This document shows positions 9,576 to 18,690 of a DNA stretch of 55,322 nt, piece by piece. The stretch's first letter is position 1. Each line of letters opens with the position of its first letter. The stretch is from positions 1 to 55,322 of the forward strand of contig JAJQCV010000137.1 of assembly GCA_021202525.1 (NCBI GenBank), read 5' to 3'. The notes below the pieces were generated by a model. It did no database searches and had not been told where the DNA came from. It was given only the letters and a program-made list of their open reading frames with translations. The translations under genes and the position numbers were made by a program. Source of the DNA: Akkermansiaceae bacterium. Its GTDB lineage: Bacteria; Verrucomicrobiota; Verrucomicrobiia; Verrucomicrobiales; Akkermansiaceae.

Positions 9576-11831
9576 TTATTTCCGGGGGCGGTGCCGCCCG
9601 TTTTTTTTCTTCACAATTTTCTTGCCCGGACTTTCCTGGTTCTGTCTGGGAACGATTGCAAAATCCGCCCACTGCTGTTCCCGGTCCACCTTCACGGGAA
9701 TCACGGGCACACGCAGGCCTGCGCACAGGACGTACCCCTGATCGTTCTTCCAACGGTTGGCGAAAGCTTCATACACCCATCGTCCGCCCGGAAGCTTGTC
9801 CGGCTTGATCAGCCCCTTGATCTGGAGGCGCGGAATTTCCAGCAGAATGCCGAAGTGGCGCGTGTCCGTAATCAGGGCGTCGTGCACTTCCGGATGGTCT
9901 GCGAAACACTGGCCTTCCAGCCATTCAAAAAGTTTCATGCGGTTGGCATCCTTTTCCGCGCTGGCGGAAACGCGTTCCGTTTCGGAGATATGTTCCGCCG
10001 CTTCCTCCAGAGCTGCCACACTGCCGGGGCCCTTTGCCCCTTTCGGCGGGTTGGCCAGCAGGGGATCCAGGGAGCGGTGCACCACCAGGTCCGCGTAACG
10101 GCGGATAGGGCTGGTGAAGTGGCAGTAATTGGGGGTAGCCAGCCCGTAGTGCCCCAGGGGCTCCGTATCGTATCTGGCGCGCATCAGGCTTTTCAGCAGG
10201 GCCAGCTTGAGAAGCTGTTCATCCGGGGAACCCTTGATGGACTGCATCAGTTCATTCAGGTACTGGCGCTGGCCGATGTCATGAACGGGATGGCCGTACA
10301 ACTTGCAGAGCTGCCCGAATTCGAACAGTTTGGCGGAGTCCGGTTCCTCATGAACGCGGTAAATCGTGGGGCGGTTGCGGTTTTTCAGGGTCAGGGCCAC
10401 GGCTTCATTGGCTGCCAGCATGCATTCTTCAATCAACTGGTGGCTTTCGTCGTATTCCTCCGTGACAATGTCCGTCACGCGGCCGTCCTTGTCCATGACG
10501 GCGCGCACTTCCGGGAAGTCCAGGTCCAGCGCTCCTTTCGCATAACGGTTGCGGCGCAGGATGTAGGCCAGCTTCCATGCCTCCCTGACCAGGGCGGGAA
10601 TTTCCGCCTTGTCGCGGCCCTTCATCATGGCGAACGCCTCCTGATAGGTAAGCCGGGCGCTGCTGCGGATATAGGCGTCCGCAAAGCGGGCGTGGAGCAT
10701 TTTTCCCTTTTTGTTGAACTTCATTTCACATGCCTTCGTCAGCCTCACGACGCCCGGCTTCAGACTGCACAAATCGTCGGAAAGGCGCGGAGGAAGCATG
10801 GGCAGCACGCGGTCCGGCAGATAGGTGGAATTGCCCCGTTTGCGCGCTTCCCGGTCCAGAGCGCCGCCGGGCTGAACAAAGTGGGAGACGTCCGCAATAT
10901 GGACAGCCAGCACCCAGCCTTCCGGGGTGGTCCTGATGGAAATGGCGTCGTCAAAATCCTTGGCGCTTGCCGGGTCAATGGTGATGACAGTCCGGTCCGT
11001 CCAGTCTTCCCGTCTGGCCAGTTCCCTGGGGGAGGGCTCTGCGGGCAGCGCGTCCGCTTCCTGAAGCGTTTCGGCGGGAAACTCCACGGGAAGATCATAC
11101 TTTCTGATGACGGCTTCCATATCCACATGGGGTTCGTCCGCATAACCGAGCACTTCCAGGATTTTCCCGCGTGGTGATTTCTTGTCGCCGCCGTAGGAAA
11201 CCGGCTCCACGGAGACAAGCTGCCCCGGCAGTACCTCCATGGCGGGGGCTTCCGTCAACTCTGTGTATGCCGGAGACCCCGATCCGTCTCCCAGAACGCG
11301 CCCGAATTTGTTCTTTCCGGTGCGGAAAACGCCCAGCCAGCGGGATCTGGCGCGTTTCGTCACTTCCTCCACGCGCGCTTTCAGATTTACGTCTGACGCG
11401 GAAGAACCGCTTCTGCGGTCGTTGCGCCTGCCTTTGGTTGCCTTGCGTTCCACGCGCACGGCCACCTGGTCTCCGTCCAGGGCGGTGTTCAGCCGTTCGG
11501 GTTTGAGCTCCAGCTCCGGAATGGAATCCAGGTCCCAGCCCATGGCCGCCGCCGCGGAATCTCCCTTTTGAGGGAGAAAAAGAATTTTACCGGACCTCAG
11601 GATGCGGATTTTGCCCTGCACCAAATCGCGCCGTTCCCGTTTCAGAGCGTACTTCCCCTTCTGCAGGCAGACAAGCATGCCCTCTTCCTCCAACTGGTCC
11701 ACCAAATTCCGCAAGTCCAGGCGCTGGCGGGAATCCACATTCAGGGCGCGCGCCAGTTCGGACTTGCTCTGCGGTTCATAATGTCCGTCTTTCATGTGAC
11801 GGATCAATCGGTCTTTCAGGGAGGTACTCAT
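9576..11831 (-). CDS. rnr: Ribonuclease R
   Basis: A 3'-to-5' exoribonuclease of the RNB family that degrades structured RNA in the cytoplasm. The order is an N-terminal winged-helix region (about 1-70), cold-shock OB folds, the RNB catalytic domain with DPASAKDFDDA (Asp286 onward, the metal-binding aspartates intact), then an S1 domain and a lysine/arginine-rich tail ending in KKKNGRHRPRK. About 751 residues, normal for the family. I chose the ATG at 11831 (MSTSLKDRLIRHM) because it begins the winged-helix region. An ATG at 11876 would add 15 unrelated residues. No clear Shine-Dalgarno precedes 11831. The gene follows the U32-family gene on the same strand after 173 bases. Confidence 0.95.
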   Translation of the reverse strand: MSTSLKDRLIRHMKDGHYEPQSKSELARALNVDSRQRLDLRNLVDQLEEEGMLVCLQKGKYALKRERRDLVQGKIRILRSGKILFLPQKGDSAAAAMGWDLDSIPELELKPERLNTALDGDQVAVRVERKATKGRRNDRRSGSSASDVNLKARVEEVTKRARSRWLGVFRTGKNKFGRVLGDGSGSPAYTELTEAPAMEVLPGQLVSVEPVSYGGDKKSPRGKILEVLGYADEPHVDMEAVIRKYDLPVEFPAETLQEADALPAEPSPRELARREDWTDRTVITIDPASAKDFDDAISIRTTPEGWVLAVHIADVSHFVQPGGALDREARKRGNSTYLPDRVLPMLPPRLSDDLCSLKPGVVRLTKACEMKFNKKGKMLHARFADAYIRSSARLTYQEAFAMMKGRDKAEIPALVREAWKLAYILRRNRYAKGALDLDFPEVRAVMDKDGRVTDIVTEEYDESHQLIEECMLAANEAVALTLKNRNRPTIYRVHEEPDSAKLFEFGQLCKLYGHPVHDIGQRQYLNELMQSIKGSPDEQLLKLALLKSLMRARYDTEPLGHYGLATPNYCHFTSPIRRYADLVVHRSLDPLLANPPKGAKGPGSVAALEEAAEHISETERVSASAEKDANRMKLFEWLEGQCFADHPEVHDALITDTRHFGILLEIPRLQIKGLIKPDKLPGGRWVYEAFANRWKNDQGYVLCAGLRVPVIPVKVDREQQWADFAIVPRQNQESPGKKIVKKKNGRHRPRK

Positions 11832-12004
11832 ATTGCAAAATGGTCGGGAGTATGGAAAAGGAGGGGATTTAATCATCCTCCGAAAGTTTCATTACTCCCT
11901 TTTTTACCATGATAATGCCGTTTCCGCCGTGCTTCAAGACACGGGCGGTGCATTTTTCGTCCCGGCTTTTTTCCAGGACCTGTTTTTCGGAACAGCCCGC
12001 CGTG

Positions 12005-14515
12005 CTATTTCGGGCGAAGCGTTCCTTCTGTCGTGCCGAGCTGTTCCACAACATCCAGTTCCCTGACGAGCTGGGCGGCGGAACAGGACCCGTCCAGCAG
12101 GCCGCGGTAGCGGGAGACGAGCCGGCGCGTTTTGGCGGGGGAATCGTCCAGCAGTTCCACGCGGAAGCGGAAAAGGCCCAACTGGCGGAATTCCCGGAAA
12201 AAGCCGGCTCCGGTCTGGGCCCTCCCGTTGAACAGGGTGTTCCGGCATCCGGCGTCCGCCAGAAGGGGATGGACCTGGCCCACGCGGTCGCGCAGCTGAA
12301 CCCGGTATTGTTCGCAGGGCCTCCCGCAGTTTTTGTAGCTGGTGCCGTCCGACAGGAAAGTGCAGAAAACGCAATGCTCCATATGGAACATGGGCATATG
12401 CTGGTGAATGGTGAGCTCAAACCATTCCGGCGGTGCGGCATGAAGCAGGTCCGCTACCTGGGAGGCGTTGAGGTCATAGGAAATGGTGAGGTATTCCAGA
12501 TTCCCCTGTTCCTTCAGAATGGCGGAACTGCATGGATTGGCCGCGTTCAGGGAAAAATCACCGATGCGCAGGAGAGGGGAATGGCGGAAATATTCGGCCG
12601 CTCCCAGGTTGCGGATGAGGACGCCGTCCGATTCCGCCCTCTCCATGACCTTGAAATAGCCCGTTTCCGAGGGTTTCTGGATGCGGGGCGTCGCCAGGAA
12701 GACGGGAGCCCGGCGGCCTGCCTCCTTCACGGCGCGGACGCCTGTCGCATAGTCCCGGATGTCTTCAAAGTCCAGATAAACGGCATCCGCCCCGGAATCC
12801 ACCGCGGCGGAAATCTGGTCCATTCTGCGGCACAGAACGAAAAGTTTCCCCCGTGTTTCCCGGGCATCCCGTTCCGCGGCCATGACGGGGATGCTGTAAG
12901 GAGCGGGAATCCGGCGGGTTTCTCCGGAAGAAGCCTGCGCAGTCTGGAGCCGCTCCACAAGGGCCCGGCGCGTTTGGTTAAGGACGCTCAACGGAATCAT
13001 CAGACCGTCTTCCAGACGGTTTTCGCAGGAAAGAAGCCGGAAACCCGTGCCGCCCAGCCTGCCAAGCTGCCGTTCCAGCGTTTCAGAAGTCAGGGGGCGA
13101 TTTTCGGCACGTTGAAGGGGATGGGAGGACTGCACGGAACATCCGTATTCCGGGCAAAATACCGTGAGCGGCTCTCCGGCGGCTCCGGTGCAGACCAGAT
13201 GAATGGGCGTTTCCGCTTCCGGCATATGTTCCCGCATTTTCTTCAATTCCGCATTCAGCGCCGGATCGTCCGTTTTCCAGAGTTTCTGGCCCGGCATGAC
13301 CCTGTTCCAGTCAATATGGGAAGCTTTTCCGTGGAAGAAAAGGCGGTTTCTCTGCACTTTCCAGATGCGGCCCCCCTGTTCTTCATTGCGGTCTTCTCCC
13401 GCGTCAATGACGAAGCCGTCTCCGGGAGCGAACGGAATGTCCGATTCCTGCCGTATTTCCAGCCAGCCCTGGCCACAGGCGGTGATGACGCCCGCATAGG
13501 CCCCGCGTTTTTTGCCGTGGCGGCCGTGAGTCAGGCGCGGATGGTCCGTGCCGTCCAGCCAGCCTGTGGAAAATCCGCGGGAAAACACCATTTGCAGGGC
13601 ATAACGGTCCCGTGCGGTAACCATGCGGTCCACGGGAATTCCGGCGCAGGCGGCATCCAGCGCCTTCCGGTAGGCTGCCGTTACTGCCGCCACGTATTCC
13701 GGGCTCTTCAAGCGGCCTTCTATCTTGTAGCTTTTGACTCCCATCCGGACCAGTTCAGGAATGCGGTCAAGGGCGCACAGGTCCTGCGGGCTGAGCAGAT
13801 AGCGCTTTTCCCCCAGCGGAATGTGCCTGCCGTCCACGATCAGGGCATAGGGCAGGCGGCATGCCTGGGCGCATTCCCCCCGGTTGGCGCTGCGCTGGCC
13901 CAGGCTTTCCGACGTAAGGCACTGCCCGGAATAAGCCACGCAGAGAGCGCCGTGAACGAAAACCTCCAGCGGAATGTCCGTGTGCCGTGCGCATTGCCCG
14001 ATTTCCTTCAGACTCAACTCCCTTGCCAGCACCGCCTGTTTCAGGTCCAGAAAGCGGGAGGCAAATTCCAGCCCTTCCGGGGAGGTAAGCGTCATCTGGG
14101 TGGAGGCGTGCAATTCCAGTTTCATGGCCGGGTCCCTGCGGCTCCATTCCGTGAGGCAGCGGGCAAGCCCCATGTCCTGCACGATGACGCCGTCAGCCCC
14201 GGCGGCATTCAGGTGCCCCAGGTAGGCAAGGGCGTCCGGAAGCTCGGAAGTGAAAATGAGCGTGTTCATCGTGACGTACCCTTTTACTCCGTGTGCATGG
14301 AGAAAACGCATCAGCTCCGGCAGGGAATCCAGTGTGAAATTGTTGGCGCGCAGGCGGGCGTTGAAGCGGTCCAGGCCGAAGTAGATGGCATCGGCGCCGT
14401 TGGCGACGGCGGCGCGGGCGCAGTCCATGTCTCCGGCGGGGGCCAGCAGTTCGGGGCGAACATCGCCGGGGCACAGGGAGGAAAGGGTGGTGTCGTCTTC
14501 GGAAATCACAGCCAT
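12005..14515 (-). CDS. U32 peptidase-family protein, long form (RlhA-like)
   Basis: An 836-residue protein that opens with the U32 domain (ELLAPAGDMDCARAAV, then GADAIYFG). It carries the family signature around residues 170-215 (VHGALCVAYSGQC, then RSANRGECAQACR, with conserved cysteines). The second half matches the extended form with a DUF3656-type region. Long U32 proteins include RlhA, which hydroxylates a cytidine of 23S rRNA; others act in tRNA or ubiquinone hydroxylation, and few are proven proteases. A role in RNA modification is therefore more likely than proteolysis, but this is inferred from the family. It begins 13 bases after the folC stop codon and is probably co-transcribed with it. 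Confidence 0.85.
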   Translation of the reverse strand: MAVISEDDTTLSSLCPGDVRPELLAPAGDMDCARAAVANGADAIYFGLDRFNARLRANNFTLDSLPELMRFLHAHGVKGYVTMNTLIFTSELPDALAYLGHLNAAGADGVIVQDMGLARCLTEWSRRDPAMKLELHASTQMTLTSPEGLEFASRFLDLKQAVLARELSLKEIGQCARHTDIPLEVFVHGALCVAYSGQCLTSESLGQRSANRGECAQACRLPYALIVDGRHIPLGEKRYLLSPQDLCALDRIPELVRMGVKSYKIEGRLKSPEYVAAVTAAYRKALDAACAGIPVDRMVTARDRYALQMVFSRGFSTGWLDGTDHPRLTHGRHGKKRGAYAGVITACGQGWLEIRQESDIPFAPGDGFVIDAGEDRNEEQGGRIWKVQRNRLFFHGKASHIDWNRVMPGQKLWKTDDPALNAELKKMREHMPEAETPIHLVCTGAAGEPLTVFCPEYGCSVQSSHPLQRAENRPLTSETLERQLGRLGGTGFRLLSCENRLEDGLMIPLSVLNQTRRALVERLQTAQASSGETRRIPAPYSIPVMAAERDARETRGKLFVLCRRMDQISAAVDSGADAVYLDFEDIRDYATGVRAVKEAGRRAPVFLATPRIQKPSETGYFKVMERAESDGVLIRNLGAAEYFRHSPLLRIGDFSLNAANPCSSAILKEQGNLEYLTISYDLNASQVADLLHAAPPEWFELTIHQHMPMFHMEHCVFCTFLSDGTSYKNCGRPCEQYRVQLRDRVGQVHPLLADAGCRNTLFNGRAQTGAGFFREFRQLGLFRFRVELLDDSPAKTRRLVSRYRGLLDGSCSAAQLVRELDVVEQLGTTEGTLRPK

Positions 14516-14528
14516 GGGGAAGTTCTGT

Positions 14529-15743
14529 TTACTGGGAGGTAGTGCGCTTTTCCGTGCGCCGGAGCAAGGCTTTCAAGTCTCCGAGCAGGAAGAGAGACCC
14601 GGCGGCCAGGGCGGGCAGCGGGGATTCCACTGCCTTGCGGAGCCCTTTGGAGAGGGAAGAATGAATGAAAACCGGTTCGGATACGAGGTTTTTCAGCAGG
14701 GCGGCCATGTCTTCCACGGGCATGATGCGCGGGGATGAACAGGGCACCAGATGCCATTCTCCCGCAATTTCCCGGAAAACGGAAATCATGTCCCGAATCT
14801 GCTTGTCCGCGGCTGCGGCAAAGACCAGGGCCGCCTTTTGTCCGGCAAACTCCTCATTCCATGTGGCAGCCAGAACGCGTGCGGCGTGTTCATTGTGCGC
14901 TCCGTCCAGCACCAGGGGCGGCGTGCCGATGCGCTCGAACCTGCCTGGCCACTGCACGGACTTCAGGGCCCTCTCTATCAGGGCGCTTTCCGGGAGGGCA
15001 TTCAGTTGTTTCATGGTTTCCAGTGCAAGTGCTGTGTTTTCAATTTGGTGCGGTCCGGGAAGGGAGGGGCGGGGAGTTCCGGAGTCTGCCCGTGCCACGG
15101 TGAGCGGGGAGAGCCGTTCCCGTGCCGTCCGTTCAATGACGGCCATGGCTTCCGGTTCTTGTACAGCGGTAACGACGGGTTTTCCGGGGGCGATGATCGC
15201 CGCCTTTTCTCCGGCAATTTCCGCAAGGGTGTTTCCCAGGTACTGCTGGTGGTCCAGCCCGATGGGAGCCAGTACGGAGATGTCTTTGCGCAGGGCGTTG
15301 GTGGCGTCCAGTCTGCCGCCCAGTCCCGTTTCCAGAATGATGAAATCCGCCCCTTTGCTGATAAAGTGGCGCAGGGCGACGGTCAGGGCCAGTTCAAAGA
15401 AGGTGGGAGGCTGTTCCCATTCTTCCACAAGGTTTTTTATGAAGGAGATTTCAGCCGCCAGAGCGTCCCGGGGAATCATTTCCCCGTTCACGCGGATGCG
15501 TTCGGCAAATTCCACCAGATGGGGAGAAGTGAACAGGCCGGTTTTATAGCCTTTTGCACGCGCCAGCGCTTCAATCATGGCGCAGGTGGAGCCCTTGCCG
15601 TTGGTGCCGGCCACGTGGACGACGATGGCGTCCGGCTGGTCTGCGCCTGCCGCCTTCAGCAGTTTCCGGGTGTTTTCAAGTCCCAGCTTGATTCCGAAGA
15701 ATTGGGTGGAAAACAGCCAGTCAAGAGCGGCGGATGCGTTCAT
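14529..15743 (-). CDS. folC: Folylpolyglutamate/dihydrofolate synthase
   Basis: An ATP-dependent ligase that adds glutamate to folates and may also make dihydrofolate from dihydropteroate. The ATP-binding loop HVAGTNGKGSTCAMIEAL lies near residue 45, and LDGAHN of the Mur-ligase C-terminal domain is present. With the start at 15743 (MNASAALDWLF) the protein has 404 residues, the usual size. The open frame runs on to 15938, but the extra 65 codons lie over the SRP RNA gene and resemble no protein, so the longer start should be rejected. ATG 15752 is a minor alternative. Confidence 0.95.
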   Translation of the reverse strand: MNASAALDWLFSTQFFGIKLGLENTRKLLKAAGADQPDAIVVHVAGTNGKGSTCAMIEALARAKGYKTGLFTSPHLVEFAERIRVNGEMIPRDALAAEISFIKNLVEEWEQPPTFFELALTVALRHFISKGADFIILETGLGGRLDATNALRKDISVLAPIGLDHQQYLGNTLAEIAGEKAAIIAPGKPVVTAVQEPEAMAVIERTARERLSPLTVARADSGTPRPSLPGPHQIENTALALETMKQLNALPESALIERALKSVQWPGRFERIGTPPLVLDGAHNEHAARVLAATWNEEFAGQKAALVFAAAADKQIRDMISVFREIAGEWHLVPCSSPRIMPVEDMAALLKNLVSEPVFIHSSLSKGLRKAVESPLPALAAGSLFLLGDLKALLRRTEKRTTSQ

Positions 15744-15802
15744 GGGCGGCATTCTACCATGAGAAGGCTCCGGTTCAATCCCGGCGTGGGCGGCGCAACA
15801 AA

Positions 15803-15905
15803 ATACCGCCGGGAACGGATGCGGCAAACACGAACAAGCTACCGTTGCTACCTCTCGGTCCTGGCGGGGTTTGCCAGTCGTGCCTCCACGGGTTCCCGGC
15901 GGCTT
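15803..15905 (-). ncRNA. ffs: Signal recognition particle RNA (4.5S type)
   Basis: The minus strand at 15865-15839 reads GCCAGGACCGAGAGGTAGCA then ACGGTAG. This is the conserved domain IV of bacterial SRP RNA, with a GAGA tetraloop and the asymmetric loop that binds Ffh. The two ends pair: CCGCCGGGAAC (15902-15892) with GTTCCCGGCGG (15816-15806). The transcript is about 100 nt, the size of the small Gram-negative form without an Alu domain. It is preceded by a good promoter and followed by TATTTTG. The exact ends are estimated to within a few bases. Confidence 0.93.
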
Positions 15906-15909
15906 GGAC

Positions 15910-15938
15910 AGTAAACTAGGTTTGCCGTGCAGTGTCAA
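15910..15938 (-). promoter_or_regulatory. Promoter of the SRP RNA gene
   Basis: TTGACA (15938-15933), a 17-base spacer and TTTACT (15915-15910) on the minus strand. The expected start, about 5-8 bases downstream of the -10 box, falls exactly at the 5' arm of the SRP RNA helix. Confidence 0.8.
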
Positions 15939-15950
15939 CCATCAAAGAGT

Positions 15951-16967
15951 TCATTTCCTTCTGGTGAAGGAGAGCAGGAGGGAGACCAGAAGGACAGCGC
16001 CGATAACGGTGGCAGCCGTGAAGAAAATTTGTTCCTCCTGTTTCAGGCGGCTGCGGTCTTCCTCAATGCTCCCGTCCCTGATCCGCTGCAGGCTGTGCAC
16101 GACCTTAGCCTGTTCCTCCACGTTCGCCTCCGTCCGCATGGTCAGGCTTTCTTCATGGCTTACAGCCTGGTCGAACGGGGCGATCATGGCCTGGAATTCG
16201 GGATCCTCCGCCAGGATGGCCGTATCGTCATATTCTTCCGCCAGGGGGGAATTCATCGTGTCCCTGATGCTGGCAATCTGCCTGTCCACCTTGTTCTGGA
16301 ACAGGGAGAGTTCCCTTTTCGCCTTTTCCCAGGCTTCCGTCTGCTGCCGGATCATGGCCTCGCCCTTCCGGGTAATGCGTTCCAGCTCCTGCGGAAGGCT
16401 GGTCTGGAGCTTGAGCAATTCCTGTCTGTTTTCCGTCACCTTGAATTCCCTGCTCTTCGTGTTGGAGGCTTCCGCGCGCTGAATGCGGTCGATATCCAGC
16501 CGGGTTTCCACCTGGCGGATTTGTTCCTGAAGCCGCGCCTGGGCGGCGGAAAGCTGTTGTTTGGTGGTATTCAGCTTGCTCTGGAGTTCCTCTACGTCCG
16601 CAGCACGTCTGTCGTATTGTTGCAGCAGCCGGGCAATCCGGTCTTCCGCAGTACGGGCATGGGGCATCCCGGAGGCGGCGCGGGGCGTTTTTGAAACTGC
16701 CGCGGCTTTGTCCGCCTTTTCCATCTGGCCGTTCCAGTATTTCCGGACGGCTTCCTCCTTGCGCTGGATGGCCGCCTGAAGGCGTGCCGCCTGCTGTTCG
16801 TGGAGTTCCGCCAGTTCGTCAAAGCGCATTTGGGCCGCATCCAGTTCCGGATAGGGTTCCATTTCCATGGCCTTGATTTCCTCATGCCGGGGCAGGAGGT
16901 CGGTTTGATAATAATTCCAGCCGTAATAGCTGCCGGCGAGCAGCAGGATGAGAAGGAAGTAGCGCAT
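15951..16967 (-). CDS. Coiled-coil protein with membrane segments at both ends
   Basis: A 338-residue protein of unknown function. Residues 1-20 (MRYFLLILLLAGSYYGW) form an uncleaved anchor or signal sequence. A long charged, glutamine- and glutamate-rich coiled coil fills about residues 40-300. The C-terminus is a second membrane segment (FFTAATVIGAVLLVSLLLSF) ending in TRRK. If both ends span the inner membrane, the coiled coil forms a loop on the periplasmic side. No enzyme motif is visible. It lies just upstream of the SRP RNA gene on the same strand and is divergent from the GH109-like gene. Confidence 0.8.
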   Translation of the reverse strand: MRYFLLILLLAGSYYGWNYYQTDLLPRHEEIKAMEMEPYPELDAAQMRFDELAELHEQQAARLQAAIQRKEEAVRKYWNGQMEKADKAAAVSKTPRAASGMPHARTAEDRIARLLQQYDRRAADVEELQSKLNTTKQQLSAAQARLQEQIRQVETRLDIDRIQRAEASNTKSREFKVTENRQELLKLQTSLPQELERITRKGEAMIRQQTEAWEKAKRELSLFQNKVDRQIASIRDTMNSPLAEEYDDTAILAEDPEFQAMIAPFDQAVSHEESLTMRTEANVEEQAKVVHSLQRIRDGSIEEDRSRLKQEEQIFFTAATVIGAVLLVSLLLSFTRRK

Positions 16968-17040
16968 AACTTGAAGTGGGACAGTGGGGAGTAGGTTCTG
17001 TCATAGTGAAAGCTTGCCCGGACTTTGCAAATCATAAAAT

Positions 17041-17060
17041 GAGGCATCCGCCTCTTTTTT
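17041..17060 (+). terminator. Short intrinsic terminator upstream of the GH109-like gene
   Basis: GAGGC (17041-17045), loop ATCC, GCCTC (17050-17054), then six T. No plus-strand gene ends just before it. It therefore either insulates the GH109-like gene from antisense-side transcription or acts as an attenuator in its leader. Confidence 0.55.
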
Positions 17061-17118
17061 CCTCCACTTCCGGAAAGGTGATAAATCCGGCATGGAAAGG
17101 GCGTATCTTCCATTGAAT

Positions 17119-17124
17119 TATACT
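17119..17124 (+). promoter_or_regulatory. Possible -10 box very close to the GH109-like start codon
   Basis: TATACT matches five of six consensus bases and ends only 8 bases before the ATG at 17133, implying a leaderless or nearly leaderless transcript. No good -35 box is seen 16-18 bases upstream. Confidence 0.35.
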
Positions 17125-17132
17125 TGCAGATT

Positions 17133-18554
17133 ATGTCTATTTTTTCATCTCGCAGAGAATTTCTCAAATCCCTGGGGCTGGCGGCCGGAGCGGCTGCGGT
17201 CGGGAACGGTTTTACGGCACAGGCCCTGGACATTCCCTCGGAAGAGCGTCTTTGGAACACCGGCACGCCGGCGTCTTCCCGCCCTTCCGGCTCCGTGTAC
17301 ATGGGCGGGTTCCGGGCTCCCGCGTTGGACCGGGTCAGGATAGCTTTCATCGGCGTGGGCGGCCGCGGCTTCTCCCATCTGGCGCAGATGTGCGTGATGG
17401 ACGGCGTGGAGATCACGGGCGTGTGCGACTTGAAGCAGGATCTGACGGAACGCGGAGTGGACAGGGTGCTGAAAAAAACGGGGAAAAAGCCCGCGGGATA
17501 TTCCGGCGGTGAAATGGAGTACCTCTCCATGCTCCGCGAGCTGAAGCCGGATGCGGTCATTATCAGCACGGACTGGAGTTCCCATGCCCGCATCGCATGC
17601 GACAGCATGCGGAACGGAGCGCACGCCTTTGTGGAGGTGCCCATGGCCGTTTCCCTGGAAGAACTCTGGAAGATTGTAGATACCAGCGAGGCGACGCAGA
17701 AGCATTGCATGATGATGGAAAACGTCAATTACGGGCGCGACGAGCTTATGTTCCTCAACATGGTCCGGCAGGGAGTGATCGGAGATCTGCTCCATGGAGA
17801 GGCCTCCTATATCCATTGCCTGGTGACGCAGTTGGGAGATACCCGGGGGGAGGGAGCCTGGCGGCCGGAGTACCATACCAAAATCAACGGCAACCTGTAT
17901 CCCACGCACGGCCTGGGCCCGGTGGCCCAGTACATGAGCCTGGCGCGCAAGGACGACAATTTCAGCCGTCTGGCGGCATTCGCCTCTCCGGCTCTGGGGC
18001 GTACGGCCTACGCCAAAAAGCACCTTCCTCCCGACCACCGATGGAACCGCACGCCCTTTGTGTGCGGAGACATGAATACGGCGATTGTGAAAACGAACCT
18101 GGGACGGACCATCATCGTTCAATTGGACGAAACGTCCCCCCGCCCCTATTCGCGTTCCAACCTGATTCAGGGAACTGCCGGCACTCTGGCGGGGTTTCCC
18201 ACCCGCGTAGCCGGGGAAAAGCTGGGCAATAGCAATTATCACGAATGGATTCAGGGGAAGGATGGGCTGAAAGCTGTTTATGAGAAATATGACCATCCCC
18301 TGTGGAAGCGCATAGGGGATCTGGCCATGAAGATGGGCGGCCACGGAGGCATGGACTTCGTGATGCTGTACCGCATGGTGGAATGCCTGCGCCGCGGAGA
18401 GCCGATGGACCAGAACGTTTATGAAGGAGCCTACTGGTCCTCCCTGCTGCCCTTGACGGCGCATTCCATCGCGCAGGGCGGCGTTCCCGTGGAGTTCCCG
18501 GATTTTACCCGCGGCGGCTGGAAGACCACGGCTCCGCTGGCGGTTATTTCCTGA
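17133..18554 (+). CDS. GH109-type NAD-dependent glycosidase, Gfo/Idh/MocA fold
   Basis: A 473-residue protein with a twin-arginine signal (SSRREFLKSLGLAAGAAA), so it is exported folded with its cofactor. A Rossmann motif follows (IAFIGVGGRGFSHLAQM), with VPMAV of the oxidoreductase fold and the GH109 hallmark YPTHGLGPVAQY. GH109 enzymes use tightly bound NAD+ to remove terminal alpha-N-acetylgalactosamine, an activity suited to mucin and blood-group A glycans. The long form begins with TTG at 17124, but ATG 17133 is preferred. No Shine-Dalgarno is seen. Other Gfo/Idh/MocA activities cannot be excluded, but the HGLGP motif and length favour GH109. Confidence 0.87.
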   Translation: MSIFSSRREFLKSLGLAAGAAAVGNGFTAQALDIPSEERLWNTGTPASSRPSGSVYMGGFRAPALDRVRIAFIGVGGRGFSHLAQMCVMDGVEITGVCDLKQDLTERGVDRVLKKTGKKPAGYSGGEMEYLSMLRELKPDAVIISTDWSSHARIACDSMRNGAHAFVEVPMAVSLEELWKIVDTSEATQKHCMMMENVNYGRDELMFLNMVRQGVIGDLLHGEASYIHCLVTQLGDTRGEGAWRPEYHTKINGNLYPTHGLGPVAQYMSLARKDDNFSRLAAFASPALGRTAYAKKHLPPDHRWNRTPFVCGDMNTAIVKTNLGRTIIVQLDETSPRPYSRSNLIQGTAGTLAGFPTRVAGEKLGNSNYHEWIQGKDGLKAVYEKYDHPLWKRIGDLAMKMGGHGGMDFVMLYRMVECLRRGEPMDQNVYEGAYWSSLLPLTAHSIAQGGVPVEFPDFTRGGWKTTAPLAVIS

Positions 18555-18591
18555 ACCGGGTGCTTTTCCGGGACATCACCCTATCAACAAG

Positions 18592-18641
18592 CCTCATGGA
18601 CACAATCATGCGGGCCATGAGGTTTGCTTGCCCGTGCGGGC
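18592..18641. terminator. Paired hairpins between convergent genes
   Basis: CCTCATGG (18592-18599) pairs with CCATGAGG (18615-18622), and GCCCG (18630-18634) pairs with CGGGC (18637-18641). They lie between the GH109-like gene and the SNF2 gene, which converge. T-tracts are short, so intrinsic termination is plausible rather than certain. Confidence 0.4.
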
Positions 18642-18690
18642 GGAGCGACGGAGTGCCCGGCTTGTCCGCCGGCGGCAGCAAATCCGTTGT

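Noticed and set aside
11832..12004. Short gene between the U32-family gene and rnr
   Set aside because: A frame ending in MKLSEDD exists but has no good start of useful length, and it overlaps the U32 gene.
15744..15938. N-terminal extension of FolC to 15938
   Set aside because: The region is the SRP RNA gene and its promoter; the extra residues match no part of the family.
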